This document shows positions 25,037 through 33,048 of a stretch of DNA of 42,260 bases, piece by piece. The number at the start of each line of letters is the position of its first letter. The first letter of the stretch is position 1. Source of the stretch: RI-92 sp037384645 (GTDB taxonomy: Bacteria > Pseudomonadota > Gammaproteobacteria > UBA6429 > Thiohalophilaceae); assembly GCA_037384645.1 (NCBI GenBank), contig JARRNT010000023.1:1-42260 (forward strand), read 5' to 3'. Both the position numbers and the translations under genes were made by a program. The notes under the pieces are model-generated. The model did not search any database. It was given only the letters and a program-made list of their open reading frames with translations, and was not told where the DNA came from.

Positions 25037-25447
25037 TCAGTCTTCGTCCGGCTCAGCCCGCAGGTAATACCAGCGCCCTGCTTCTTTGACGAAGAGGCTG
25101 TTCTCCTGCATTCTATGGGCCTTACCGCCAAGCTTGAAACGGGCAACAAATTCCACCTGACCGGTCTCATCGTTTTTTCCGCCGGCCTGTATGCGCAGGA
25201 TCTTCAGTCCCAGCCATTTGCTTGCGGCCTGATGCTCAAGTCCCAGCACAGCCGGACGGGTGGAAGCGTGCCAGGTTTTCAGCAGATATTTTTCATCCAG
25301 TCGGACATAAGCGGTATAGCGTGAGCGCATGAGGGCCTCGGCGCTGGCCGGTTGGCGCTGGCCGCAAAGACAGGGGCCACAACATTGATCGTATGCCAGC
25401 TCCGATCCGCAGGGACAGGTTTCCAGCTTTATAGGCTTGTTTGCCAT
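25037..25447 (-). CDS. ychJ: YchJ family protein (SEC-C-type zinc motif, UPF0225)
   Basis: A 136-residue cytoplasmic protein of unknown biochemical role. The N-terminal CPCGSELAYDQCCGPCL is the Cys-rich SEC-C-like zinc-binding motif. The following ALMRSRYTAYVRLDEKYLLKTWH is the YchJ hallmark (E. coli: AEQLMRSRYSAFV...). The rest is an NTF2-like domain with VEFVARFKLGGKAHRMQENSLF and a final RWYYL block. Length is close to E. coli YchJ (152), somewhat shorter at the C-terminus because a second zinc motif is missing. It is convergent with the orphan gene at 24396 and divergent from the DUF2288 gene. Confidence 0.9.
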   Translation of the reverse strand: MANKPIKLETCPCGSELAYDQCCGPCLCGQRQPASAEALMRSRYTAYVRLDEKYLLKTWHASTRPAVLGLEHQAASKWLGLKILRIQAGGKNDETGQVEFVARFKLGGKAHRMQENSLFVKEAGRWYYLRAEPDED

Positions 25448-25533
25448 GCCAGGGAGAGATGCCGGCCCGGGCCGACACTGGTATGATCTTCAGGGTCTGT
25501 CAACAACAGCAACTGCTCCATTAAATACGCTAT

Positions 25534-25875
25534 ATGAACGATACTGTACCGCAAACCCACGAACAATTGCTGGCCCACTTTAATGCGCAGACGGCCAGGC
25601 TGGGCTGGCCGGAACTGGTCAGGCATTTTGCCCGTGGCGTGGTGGTCAATGTGTCTTCTGACATGGACCTGGTTGCCGTGGCCACAGCCATGGCGCAGGA
25701 CCGCGTTGACGAGATCGAAGCATGGACCCGGGCAGGCTTTATTCGACGCGCCAGTGACGACGATGCCCAGGTCTGGCATGAACAGGACAGCGTGTTCTGG
25801 GCCGTGGTGGTAGCGCCCTGGGTGCTGGTGCAGGAAATCAACGATGATCAAAAAAATGAGAATGGAGCAAGCTGA
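25534..25875 (+). CDS. DUF2288 family protein
   Basis: A 113-residue small cytoplasmic protein. LLAHFNAQTARLGWPELVRHFARGVVVNVSSDMDLV followed by VATAMAQDRVDEIEAWTRAG and the WVLVQEI ending identify DUF2288, a conserved protein of many proteobacteria and cyanobacteria with no assigned function. The distribution of acidic residues and the short helical form fit the family. It has no signal peptide. The CorA transporter follows 127 bp later on the same strand; co-transcription is possible, but the families are not known to work together. Confidence 0.85.
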   Translation: MNDTVPQTHEQLLAHFNAQTARLGWPELVRHFARGVVVNVSSDMDLVAVATAMAQDRVDEIEAWTRAGFIRRASDDDAQVWHEQDSVFWAVVVAPWVLVQEINDDQKNENGAS

Positions 25876-26002
25876 TGTCTCTGTTCGAGAGAGTGAGTTT
25901 TATCGGATTGGCCAGGCAAACCATGATGTTGTAATTGCTGAGTCAGGCATTCAGCAACGGGCTGTATTGCCGGGGCAAGCGAAACTCGCAGAGGAGTGTG
26001 CA

Positions 26003-27067
26003 ATGGTGGAAACGACGAGGAATGCGTCTAAAAAAGCCGGGTTACCCGCGGGTGAACTGGTACACGTGGGCGAGGTGCATGAAACGACCACCAGTATTAC
26101 CTTGCTGGATTATGACAAGGATACGCTTGAGTTCCGTCAAATCAGTTCTGTTCAGGAGCTGTTGCCGTTTAAGGGGAAAAATACCACTACCTGGGTCATT
26201 GTTGAGGGCCTGACTGACGTCGATTTCATCCGGGAATTAGGCCAGGCGTTTGCTATCCATCCGCTGGTACTGGAGGATATTGTCAGCACGCATCAACGGC
26301 CGAAGCTGGATGAATACGAAGATTATTTATATCTTGTCCTCAAGCGACTGGAGGTCAATGACCACAAATTTCAGGTAAAACAGGAACAGGTTAGCCTGTT
26401 GTTATTCGATAACATGCTGTTCACCTTCAAGGAAAAACGCGATGATTTGTTTGTACCGGTGATTACCCGCCTGCAGGCAGAAAAAGGTCGCTTGCGTGCA
26501 CAAACTTCGGATTACCTGGCCTATGTCGTGCTCGATACCATCGTCGATGGTTATTTCGCGATACAGGATTCACTGGATCAATTCAGCGACGAGACTGAAG
26601 AGCAGTTGTTTGACCAGCCGGGACCCGAGTTACTCAATCGCATACAGCAGGTCAAACGGGAACTGATTTTTGCGCGAAAATCCCTGTCGCCCCTGCGTGA
26701 AATGCTGGCAGCACTGGAACGATGTGATTCCGTGCTGTTGAGTGAAAAAACGCATGTCTATTTACGTGACGTGTATGATCATACTATCCGTGTGATCGAA
26801 ACCGTGGATTCCTATCGAGATCTGCTTACCGGTATGATCGAAATTTATCTGTCGAGTGTCAGCAATCGACTGAATGAGATCATGAAGGTGCTTACCGTTT
26901 TTTCCACCATATTCATCCCCCTGACCTTTATCACGGGAATCTATGGCATGAATTTCCAGGATATGCCGGAACTCAAATGGCCGTGGTCATACCCGATTAT
27001 ATGGGGAGTCTTTATCACCATTGCCGCTATACTTTTGTACTTTTTCCGTAAAAAGAAATGGTTGTAA
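26003..27067 (+). CDS. corA: CorA-family magnesium/cobalt transporter
   Basis: A homopentameric inner-membrane channel for Mg2+ (also Co2+ and Ni2+). The 354-residue product has a large cytoplasmic N-terminal domain with HPLVLEDIVSTHQRPKLDEYEDYLY (near 90-115), a long stalk helix (LLNRIQQVKRELIFARKSLSPLREML), and two C-terminal TM helices. The selectivity motif YGMNF lies between them, and the protein ends in a basic KKKWL. The frame is open back to 25844, but ATG 26003 has GAGGAG six bases upstream and gives the usual length. A likely terminator follows at 27071-27117. No Mg2+-sensing leader was recognised. Confidence 0.95.
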   Translation: MVETTRNASKKAGLPAGELVHVGEVHETTTSITLLDYDKDTLEFRQISSVQELLPFKGKNTTTWVIVEGLTDVDFIRELGQAFAIHPLVLEDIVSTHQRPKLDEYEDYLYLVLKRLEVNDHKFQVKQEQVSLLLFDNMLFTFKEKRDDLFVPVITRLQAEKGRLRAQTSDYLAYVVLDTIVDGYFAIQDSLDQFSDETEEQLFDQPGPELLNRIQQVKRELIFARKSLSPLREMLAALERCDSVLLSEKTHVYLRDVYDHTIRVIETVDSYRDLLTGMIEIYLSSVSNRLNEIMKVLTVFSTIFIPLTFITGIYGMNFQDMPELKWPWSYPIIWGVFITIAAILLYFFRKKKWL

Positions 27068-27070
27068 TCG

Positions 27071-27117
27071 CATCTCATCCCTGACATCCATGTCGGGGAG
27101 AAGATGGCATCATTTTT
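27071..27117 (+). terminator. Probable terminator of corA
   Basis: Directly after the corA stop, CCCTGACA pairs with TGTCGGGG (one G-U), extended by CATCT/AGATG, and is followed within six bases by TTTTT at 27113-27117. The small tetraloop and the gap before the T-run make it imperfect. Confidence 0.5.
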
Positions 27118-27381
27118 GGCGTTTTGGTTGCCATACCGGGGTTGTGCCAGGCGAAATGATGAGAGTGTGCCTGCCTGCAGCACGTCAAATATTACGAAAA
27201 GCTAATATTGGGTTTACTGGTTTCTGCCACGGACGGGCGCGGGTTACGCGCAGCTTGTGTGGACAATTGCCGGGCCTGGGGCCGGGCAGCGTGACGGAGG
27301 TGGTTGCCAGAACTGAGGGGAAACGTGTAAGGTTGGGGACCTTGGTGCTCCTGGGGGGAGTTTACCAGCTGTAATACCATA

Positions 27382-27399
27382 TAATTAATGTGTTAATTA
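27382..27399. promoter_or_regulatory. Inverted repeat TAATTAA-TGTG-TTAATTA before the DsrE-like gene
   Basis: A perfect 7-4-7 inverted repeat overlaps the putative -10 (27380-27385) and lies 28 bp before the start codon, a position suited to a repressor. It shares the 11-mer TGTGTTAATTA with 11743-11753 upstream of gpmI. The very AT-rich composition raises the chance of coincidence. Confidence 0.35.
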
Positions 27400-27426
27400 G
27401 TATATGAAACGTGAGGAATCAAAATT

Positions 27427-27876
27427 ATGAAATCATTATTATTAAAAGCCAGCACGGCTATCGCCTTTGCACTTGCCCTGGTTATGACCCAGTCAGCTGT
27501 GGCAGCCGATCATTCAATCGCCGATCATAAAATCGTGTTTCAGATCAGCTCGCACAATCCAGCTCAACAGCACTTGGTGCTGAACAATGCCGTAAACATC
27601 AAAAAGCATTGGGGTGATGATGTTGACGTGGTGGTTGTTGCTTACGGTCCCGGTCTCTCCCTTTTTGTCCCCAGCAAGAAGAACAAGGAAAAAGCCCGCG
27701 TGGCCAGCCTGGCCGCTTCCGGTATCACCTTCGACGCCTGTCATAACACCATGATGGCTATCAAGAAAAAGACCGGTCATTTGCCCAAGCTGATTAATGG
27801 CGTGAAAGTTGTCCCGGCCGGCGTTGCTCGTATCGTTGAACTGGAAGAGAAAGGCTATTCTTACGTTAAGCCGTAA
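27427..27876 (+). CDS. Periplasmic DsrE/DsrF-like protein
   Basis: A 149-residue exported protein. A typical signal peptide (KSLLLKASTAIAFALALVMTQ, cleavage near AVAA-DH, residue 27) precedes a DsrE-like alpha/beta domain. IVFQISSHNPAQQHLVLNNA, VDVVVVAYGPGLSLFV and ITFDACHNTM (one Cys in the position of DsrE/YchN active-site regions) are the recognisable blocks. Cytoplasmic DsrE relatives pass persulfide sulfur between proteins; secreted versions with one Cys are common in sulfur-oxidising and marine proteobacteria, but their role is not known. It is monocistronic, with a strong terminator after it. GAGGA about ten bases before ATG 27427 serves as ribosome binding site. Confidence 0.88.
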   Translation: MKSLLLKASTAIAFALALVMTQSAVAADHSIADHKIVFQISSHNPAQQHLVLNNAVNIKKHWGDDVDVVVVAYGPGLSLFVPSKKNKEKARVASLAASGITFDACHNTMMAIKKKTGHLPKLINGVKVVPAGVARIVELEEKGYSYVKP

Positions 27877-27903
27877 GACTGACCCTTCCAGTCAATCCGA
27901 AAG

Positions 27904-27935
27904 CCGCCAGACGGGAAACCGCTGGCGGTTTTTTT
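27904..27935 (+). terminator. Rho-independent terminator of the DsrE-like gene
   Basis: CCGCCAG (27904-27910) and CTGGCGG (27922-27928) form a strong 7-bp stem with an 11-base loop, followed by seven T residues. It sits 28 bp after the stop codon. Confidence 0.9.
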
Positions 27936-28205
27936 ATTGCGGCAGCATTTCCGTACCATGGCCTGCGGGGAATGGTGCAATAGCCATATTATAACTAGTT
28001 GATTTAGCCGGGCATTATCCGGTACAGGCGCTGGTTTAATGCCGGCATAAAACTATTTGTCGTAATTTCCCCCACGTCTCGGTATACTATTACTGGTTAG
28101 TTATACCCGGTTTTTTTCAGCGGTCTCCATTCCGGTTTTCTTCTGTCAAACACCCCGCATAATTAATCATTTCCATATTTTATTTTTTGCAAAGGTAATA
28201 CATAC
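27936..28205. other. Leader and promoter region of the second cold-shock gene
   Basis: No gene seen. TATACT at 28083-28088 is a good -10 hexamer, but the nearest -35-like TTGTCG is 20 bp away. It would give a leader of about 110 nt, a length common for cspA-type genes whose leaders respond to temperature. The leader is U-rich (28110-28200) and unstructured by eye. Confidence 0.4.
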
Positions 28206-28412
28206 ATGTCTACTGGTACTGTTAAGTGGTTCAATGAATCAAAGGGTTTTGGTTTTATCACGCCTGCCGAAGGTGGCGCCGATGTCTTCGTACATTTTTC
28301 CGCTATCCAGGGCGATGGCTTTAAAACCCTGGCCGAAGGTCAGAAAGTTAGTTTTCAAATTGAAAATGGCCCTAAAGGACCACAAGCCGCACAGGTAAGT
28401 GTAGAAGGCTAA
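28206..28412 (+). CDS. Cold-shock protein, CspA family (second copy)
   Basis: A 68-residue RNA chaperone with RNP1 (KGFGFITP) and RNP2 (VFVHFSAI) intact. It differs from the copy at 3948-4151 at about a quarter of positions, mainly after residue 20 (EGGADV versus DGSKDV, QKVSFQIENG versus QQVEFETENG). AAAGG is the probable ribosome binding site. It has its own terminator at 28420-28450. The long U-rich leader is the main difference in context from the first copy, so the two may be regulated differently. Confidence 0.95.
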   Translation: MSTGTVKWFNESKGFGFITPAEGGADVFVHFSAIQGDGFKTLAEGQKVSFQIENGPKGPQAAQVSVEG

Positions 28413-28419
28413 CCATACC

Positions 28420-28450
28420 AAGGTCCCGTCCTGTGGGGACGGGACCTTTA
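28420..28450 (+). terminator. Terminator of the second cold-shock gene
   Basis: AAGGTCCCGTCC and GGACGGGACCTT pair perfectly around a short loop (TGTGG), with a brief T tail (TTTA). Eight bp after the stop codon. A very stable stem; the short T-run is its weak point. Confidence 0.75.
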
Positions 28451-28557
28451 GTCAATACAAGCTCAGACGTAAGACCACAAAGCAATAAGAAGCGGTAATC
28501 AGGGCGGGATGTGACGAGAGAGCGAAGCGAGCGAAGATGGCGAGGAGTGATAACGCA

Positions 28558-28800
28558 ATGTGGAATGATGTCGAATACAACGTACTCAGTGTAGAAAAGA
28601 TTGATCCCCCGGCCGGCATGGAAGGGGCAAACTGGTACCGCTATGTCATTGGTCGTGGCAGTTCAACCATGGTGGGGAACCGCCGTGGCACCCTGAAACA
28701 GGTCACTGAGCACGCCAAAACCCTGGCCAGCGATCTGAACGCACGCAGTGGGCGCAACGGGAAATCCCTGTGGGCGCCACGCCAGAATAAAGTCGGTTAA
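28558..28800 (+). CDS. Small conserved gammaproteobacterial protein
   Basis: An 80-residue soluble protein starting MWNDVEYNVLSVEKIDPPAG. It contains NWYRYVIGRGSSTMVGNRRG followed by TLKQVTEHAKTLASDLNAR, a pattern I recall from conserved hypothetical proteins of this class; function unknown. I prefer ATG 28558, which has AGGAG ten bases upstream, over ATG 28537, which would add seven residues (MARSDNA) but has no such signal. A purine-rich repeat (GAGAGCGAAGCGAGCGAAG) just upstream may be part of the leader. No clear operon partner. Confidence 0.8.
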   Translation: MWNDVEYNVLSVEKIDPPAGMEGANWYRYVIGRGSSTMVGNRRGTLKQVTEHAKTLASDLNARSGRNGKSLWAPRQNKVG

Positions 28801-28831
28801 AGCCGGCCTCTCGGCCGTCGCTCCTGTGTGT

Positions 28832-30457
28832 TCAGGCACTGCGCAGGCGCGTCAGCTTGACCAGCAGGATGGCGAGCAACGGCAGCACCAGGCCGATGCT
28901 GGTGACGCTGATTAATAATTTCCCCAATTGACTGTAATTCGCCGGCGTGACGATGGCGCCGGTGGCGTGGTTTTTAACTTCCCGGGTGACCACAAAAATT
29001 TCGTTGGCGTACTTTGTCCCCAGCTGACCCGCGGATAAGGCCAGATTGGTGAACGAGGCCATCACCGCAAAGAAAGTGGCTTTGAGATTGGCCGGTGCGG
29101 AATTGGCGATCCAGGCCAACATGGGGATCATGGCAACCTGGCCCAGCGGCGACTCCAGGGTGGTATCCACGATAGCGATGAAGTGGGCGCCAATCACGCC
29201 ATGGGTATGGGCCGCGGTCCAGTGGTGCAGGCCGTAAAACATGCCGACGTAGGGCAGGTACAGGACCGTGCCGACGATGGTCAGAAAGGCCATGATATAG
29301 GCGACAGAACGTTCGGCCATAAAACGGCGAAACAGGAACATGCCGAACAGGGCCAGTCCGCTGCCAATCAGGGAAAGCACGGCGAAAAATTGCTGATTGA
29401 AGTGAAGCACGTCAATCATCCACCATTGCTGACCGGCCCCGGCAGTGGGCATGGCGCGAAACACGAAAATGATGACGGCGGTGCCGACCAGTACATTACG
29501 CGCAGCGGGTTTCAGTACCTGCACCAGCCGATACATCATAAATAGCACGATAGCCATGGAACCGGTAAACACGATTTCTTCATTGTAGGGAATACCGCTC
29601 AGGCCAATCGTGACGGTAAACGCGATAAAGACCAGGCTGCCGATCAGGATCCACCAGTTGGCTTTGGTCTTTTGCGGTTCGCCTTCCAGCATGCGCCGAA
29701 CCGCTGGCATGTCATAACCCTGCAATTGCAAACGTCGCCGGTCACGGATTTTCAGCGCGCCGGCCAGGATAACTCCGAATACGGAGACGATGGGGATGAC
29801 GAGTGCGACTTCAAAAATATGAATATAAATCTGCACCTTGCCTGCCTGGCTAAGACTGTCCACCCCGTTAAACATAAAGATATTCAACAGGTACACAAAC
29901 ACGCCACCACCGACAATGGCGACACGCCCCAGGGTTTGCATGGTGGTGTGCATGAGTTTGAGCCGGTTCTCATCAAACGGCTGTCCATATTTATCGACGC
30001 GCGGTACGGCCTCTACCGTCATGGCATCCGCCACCACATCCTGCAGGACGTAGCCTACCGGTGCCAGCAGGGCGCTGAGGATATACCAGACAGAGAACGG
30101 CATGATCGCACGCATGGCCTCGGCATGGCTGAGCAGGCCCAGCATGATCAACAGACTGGAGGAGATGAGACCGGCGCCGAGAAATACGATAATCGCCTTG
30201 TAACGCCAGATCAGGTCCACGATATGGCCGATGAGCATTTTCATCAGCCAGGGCATGTTCATCCAGAAACCCAGCGCCGCCATGAACGCAGCGGAAAGAT
30301 TGAGGTAATCCTTGACGAAGTAGGTTCCGACAATGCTGGTCAGTCCGGAGATGCCATAGGCAAGATAGACCATGAGAGGGGGGAGGTAGGACAGGCGCAG
30401 TTCGCGGCCAAGCTCAAGGATGTTGCGATCAAACCAGTGAAACAGGCGGCTTACCAT
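28832..30457 (-). CDS. BT1/folate-biopterin-type MFS transporter
   Basis: A 541-residue inner-membrane protein with about twelve hydrophobic helices. YFVKDYLNLSAAFMAALGFWMNMPW (about 47-71) and YVLQDVVADAMTVEAVP near 138-154 match the hallmark blocks of the BT1 family, including the conserved Gln-Asp-Val-Val-Ala-Asp in a mid-protein helix. Characterised members move folates or pteridines; bacterial members' substrates are mostly untested. A hydrophilic linker (KIRDRRRLQLQGYDMPAVRR) separates the two halves. AAGGA five bases before ATG 30457 supports the start. Divergent from rlmJ across 137 bp. A long antisense open frame covers it but is only a shadow. Confidence 0.8.
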   Translation of the reverse strand: MVSRLFHWFDRNILELGRELRLSYLPPLMVYLAYGISGLTSIVGTYFVKDYLNLSAAFMAALGFWMNMPWLMKMLIGHIVDLIWRYKAIIVFLGAGLISSSLLIMLGLLSHAEAMRAIMPFSVWYILSALLAPVGYVLQDVVADAMTVEAVPRVDKYGQPFDENRLKLMHTTMQTLGRVAIVGGGVFVYLLNIFMFNGVDSLSQAGKVQIYIHIFEVALVIPIVSVFGVILAGALKIRDRRRLQLQGYDMPAVRRMLEGEPQKTKANWWILIGSLVFIAFTVTIGLSGIPYNEEIVFTGSMAIVLFMMYRLVQVLKPAARNVLVGTAVIIFVFRAMPTAGAGQQWWMIDVLHFNQQFFAVLSLIGSGLALFGMFLFRRFMAERSVAYIMAFLTIVGTVLYLPYVGMFYGLHHWTAAHTHGVIGAHFIAIVDTTLESPLGQVAMIPMLAWIANSAPANLKATFFAVMASFTNLALSAGQLGTKYANEIFVVTREVKNHATGAIVTPANYSQLGKLLISVTSIGLVLPLLAILLVKLTRLRSA

Positions 30458-30594
30458 AGTGTCCTTTCGTCGGTATCGGGTTGGTCAAATGGCACCGGGA
30501 GCAGATGCTGACAGTCTTGCATTGTCAGGTTTAAAGCACAAGCTTTACACTATAGCATTACGGGCACTCAAGAAATGAACTGCCGCCTAATCCC

Positions 30595-31395
30595 ATGCTG
30601 AATTACCGCCATAGTAACCATGCCGGCAATTTTGCCGATGTGGTCAAACACGTCATACTGGTAGCCCTGTTACAGACGGTTACCCGTAAAACGATACCTT
30701 GTTATTTTCACGACAGTCATGCCGGGCGTGGCATTTATGATCTCGACACTGCCGACGCCTGCCGGGATCGTGAATTCGAGTCTGGTATCGGTCGGCTTTG
30801 GCAGCAGATGCACGCTCCACCGGCGGTGATGCAGTACCTGGAAATCGTACGCCAGTGTAATCGCGGTCTGCCGGCGCTACGCTATTACCCGGGATCGCCG
30901 GTCATCGCACAGGCGATGCTGCGGGTACAGGACCGGCTATTGCTGACAGAGCTGCAGCCCCGGCAGATCCACGCGTATGATGCCTATGCGGGGCTCGAGG
31001 CATTTCTCCCACCACCGGAGAAGCGCGGGCTGGTGTTGATCGATCCAGCATACGAAGACAAAGCCGAATACGAGCAGGTGCTGAGCGGATTAATTGCCGC
31101 GCATGCGCGTTGGCGCGAGGGCATGTATGCTATCTGGTATCCGCTTGTGTCACGCGAATTACAGGCGCGATTTCTGAAAGACTGTATTGCCAGCGGGATT
31201 CGTAAACAGTTGCATGTTGAGTTCAGAATTGCCTCCTTTGCTTCGCCGTGCCAGTTCGTGGGGTGCGGCCTGGTCCTGGTCAATCCACCATGGCGGCTGG
31301 AAACCACGATCGACACCTGCCTGCAGTGGCTGCGTGCACCCCTGCAACAGGCAGAGCAGGCGGTCGTACGCGTTGACTGGCTGGTTAGCGAATGA
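30595..31395 (+). CDS. rlmJ: 23S rRNA (adenine(2030)-N6)-methyltransferase
   Basis: Methylates A2030 of 23S rRNA (E. coli numbering) during ribosome assembly, with SAM. The 266-residue protein starts MLNYRHSNHAGNFADVVKHV, the family signature. It continues with DSHAGRGIYDL (the SAM-binding strand), RYYPGSP, and LVLIDPAYEDKAEY, where DPAY replaces the usual DPPF/DPPY catalytic motif. YAIWYPLVSR and LVLVNPPWRL are conserved C-terminal blocks. Length close to E. coli RlmJ (280). The following SemiSWEET gene lies 19 bp downstream on the same strand, so the two are probably co-transcribed. Confidence 0.95.
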   Translation: MLNYRHSNHAGNFADVVKHVILVALLQTVTRKTIPCYFHDSHAGRGIYDLDTADACRDREFESGIGRLWQQMHAPPAVMQYLEIVRQCNRGLPALRYYPGSPVIAQAMLRVQDRLLLTELQPRQIHAYDAYAGLEAFLPPPEKRGLVLIDPAYEDKAEYEQVLSGLIAAHARWREGMYAIWYPLVSRELQARFLKDCIASGIRKQLHVEFRIASFASPCQFVGCGLVLVNPPWRLETTIDTCLQWLRAPLQQAEQAVVRVDWLVSE

Positions 31396-31414
31396 CAGCA
31401 GGAAACCTGTATAT

Positions 31415-31714
31415 ATGAATATTATTGACTGGACAGGGACGCTCGCGGGCACTTTCACCACGATTGCCTTTATTCCGCAAGTGGTAAAGGCCTGGACAAG
31501 CAAGTCGACACGGGATATTTCACTGTGGATGTTTCTGCTGTTCAGCAGCGGGGTCCTGCTCTGGCTTATCTATGGTGTCCTATTGCATGCTATGCCGATT
31601 ATCGCGGCAAATGGTATCACCCTGAGTTTGTCGGCCTCGATCCTGGTAATGAAACTGAAAGACCTGCGTCGACAACGACGCCGGCAACTGGCAGCGGACC
31701 GGCGTCCTTTGTGA
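31415..31714 (+). CDS. SemiSWEET-type PQ-loop sugar transporter
   Basis: A 99-residue protein with three TM helices (about 5-22, 38-58, 63-85), the half-size SWEET that dimerises to make a passive sugar channel in the inner membrane. The PQ motif is present as FIPQVVKAWTSKSTRDIS, followed by LWMFLLFSSGVLLWLIYG and the conserved Asn in AANGITLSLS. A basic, charged tail (LRRQRRRQLAADRR) follows the last helix. AGGAA ten bases before ATG 31415 supports this start over the longer open frame beginning at 31187, which overlaps rlmJ. Probably in the rlmJ transcript. Confidence 0.9.
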   Translation: MNIIDWTGTLAGTFTTIAFIPQVVKAWTSKSTRDISLWMFLLFSSGVLLWLIYGVLLHAMPIIAANGITLSLSASILVMKLKDLRRQRRRQLAADRRPL

Positions 31715-32099
31715 TCTGAACGGGCCTGCCATGCCAGTGCCCCGTTATCCCGATGACCCGCAAGCTGGTAGCGGTCTGCGGGACTCTCAGCGGGTAGTCC
31801 GTTTTTTCCCGGTTCAATGTTCTCTTCAGTCTGGTGTAGGATATTGTGATAAGGGTATGCAACAAGGTTGTGGCAGGTGAGACCAACGCATGAAAACCGA
31901 TTAGTTGCGCTCAGCGACACGACAGTTGGTTGAATTTTACGAACGGTTGTTCGAATATTTCAATGGTGAGGCGGTGGCGATATCCCATTGCTTACGGGCA
32001 CCGAAGCCGCGTCTGCCAGCCAGCCAATGAGCCGGATGCCCGATAAAGACCGTCTGAGCGAGCTTATTACCTGATTTGCATCGATGAGGACAGCTTCCC
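31715..32099. other. Intergenic region with a terminator and an uncertain coding-like fragment
   Basis: After the SemiSWEET gene there is a likely terminator (31781-31807). A 41-codon frame at 31905-32030 from a TTG (RQLVEFYERLFEYFNG then EAVAISHCLRAPKPRLPASQ) reads like protein but follows an in-frame stop, lacks a ribosome binding site and has no recognised family. It may be a gene remnant. Nothing else was seen. Confidence 0.4.
31781..31807 (+). terminator. Possible terminator after rlmJ-SemiSWEET
   Basis: GGACT/AGTCC stem (31781-31785 with 31796-31800), ten-base loop, then G followed by six Ts. The stem is short, and an overlapping CCCGC/GCGGG pairing (31757-31782) could compete. Confidence 0.4.
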
Positions 32100-32384
32100 A
32101 TGCCGCAAAAAGCAAGTCGCAACTGGTCACAAGAAGTGACCCGCTCCAGCAATGCCCTGGACCTGGAGCAGGGAGTGTTCACCTGGCGCGACCCTGCACG
32201 GATAGCCCGTTCGCTCGCGCGCTCGGCCGAGGCGAGCCGGCGGCGCAAGGCCGATCCCTTCCGTTCTGCCATGTCTATGCTGGTGTTTTACATCAACCGC
32301 GCCGGTCGTAAGCTGGAGCCCGGGCAACGCTCAGTCCTGGAACAGGCCAAGCAGGAACTGCGCAAATTGTATGGAAAAGCCTGA
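32100..32384 (+). CDS. DUF3175 family protein
   Basis: A 94-residue basic soluble protein. NWSQEVTRSSNALDLEQGVF at the start, then IARSLARSAEASRRRKADPF and RSAMSMLVFYINRAGRKLEP, define DUF3175, a small family of unknown function found in many proteobacteria. Its strongly basic composition (Arg/Lys rich) would suit nucleic-acid contact, but that is inference. GAGGA about ten bases upstream of ATG 32100 is the likely ribosome binding site. It stands alone, followed after 110 bp by the YdcH-like gene. Confidence 0.88.
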   Translation: MPQKASRNWSQEVTRSSNALDLEQGVFTWRDPARIARSLARSAEASRRRKADPFRSAMSMLVFYINRAGRKLEPGQRSVLEQAKQELRKLYGKA

Positions 32385-32494
32385 TCGGGATGAATTGCGA
32401 ATAAAATTTTGCGCGTTTTTGTTCCAGATCAAGCTCACGACGTCAGCAGAGACGCTACACTGTAAGGCAAATTCAGCCAGGTTAAGGAGTCAAT

Positions 32495-32734
32495 ATGTTA
32501 GGCGAACATCATCATCTCACCCAGGAGTTCCCGGAATACAAGGACAAAATCCATGAATTGAAAACCCATAATCCGGCTTTCGCCGAGCTTATCGAAAAAT
32601 ATGACGCGCTGGACGATGAAATTTATCGTATCGAAGAACAGATCGAGACGCCATCGGATGACTATACCGAGGAACTTAAAAAACAACGTGTCTTGTTGAA
32701 AGACCAGCTGTTTTTGATGTTGCAGAACGCCTGA
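32495..32734 (+). CDS. YdcH-like DUF465 protein
   Basis: A 79-residue helical protein. HHHLTQEFPEYKDKIHELKT, followed by FAELIEKYDALDDEIYRIEEQIETPSD and LKKQRVLLKDQLFLML, is the standard DUF465 hairpin of two coiled-coil helices. Function unknown; relatives are found across proteobacteria. AAGGAG six bases before ATG 32495 fixes the start. The next gene, also a small coiled-coil protein, starts 36 bp later, so they may be co-expressed. Confidence 0.93.
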   Translation: MLGEHHHLTQEFPEYKDKIHELKTHNPAFAELIEKYDALDDEIYRIEEQIETPSDDYTEELKKQRVLLKDQLFLMLQNA

Positions 32735-32770
32735 TGCAGTGTCGCGCAAACAGGATATAAGAGGAGCGAG

Positions 32771-33001
32771 ATGACACAAGCCAACCAAGACAAGACTGAC
32801 GAACGCGCTGAATTGCTGAAACGCAGTGAGGAACTGCGCCAGCGCCTGGCACAAATCGAACAGGACTATCGCAAGGGCTTACCGGCGGATTCCGAAGAGC
32901 AATCGATCCAGCTGGAGAACGCCGAGGTCCTGGCCGGGATTGCCCGGGCGACGGCAGAAGAACTCGAGCGGGTCGAGGCACGCCTGGCCGAGCTGTCCTA
33001 G
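32771..33001 (+). CDS. Small coiled-coil protein
   Basis: A 76-residue acidic protein almost entirely predicted as helix: ERAELLKRSEELRQRLAQIEQ then a turn (GLPADSEEQ) and a second helix, ATAEELERVEARLAELS. This suggests an antiparallel two-helix hairpin, like the YdcH-like protein encoded just before. GAGGAG five bases upstream of ATG 32771 is a strong ribosome binding site. No enzymatic motif. Family not identified with confidence. Confidence 0.8.
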   Translation: MTQANQDKTDERAELLKRSEELRQRLAQIEQDYRKGLPADSEEQSIQLENAEVLAGIARATAEELERVEARLAELS

Positions 33002-33048
33002 AATCTGGTGGCCAGGTCGATTTAACTTACGGCGTCGGGTCAGCACCC

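Larger units (their letters stand above)
27068..27426. other. Intergenic region between corA and the DsrE-like gene
   Basis: No gene seen. The first 50 bp hold the corA terminator. The last 50 bp hold a TATAAT (27380-27385) without a clear -35 and an overlapping inverted repeat, probably the promoter of the DsrE-like gene. The middle part (about 27120-27370) is GC-rich with open frames lacking ribosome binding sites. Confidence 0.5.

Noticed and set aside
29672..30511. 279-codon open frame on the plus strand
   Set aside because: Antisense to the BT1-type transporter; rich in His, Gln and Asp, a typical artefact of reading the complement of membrane-helix codons.
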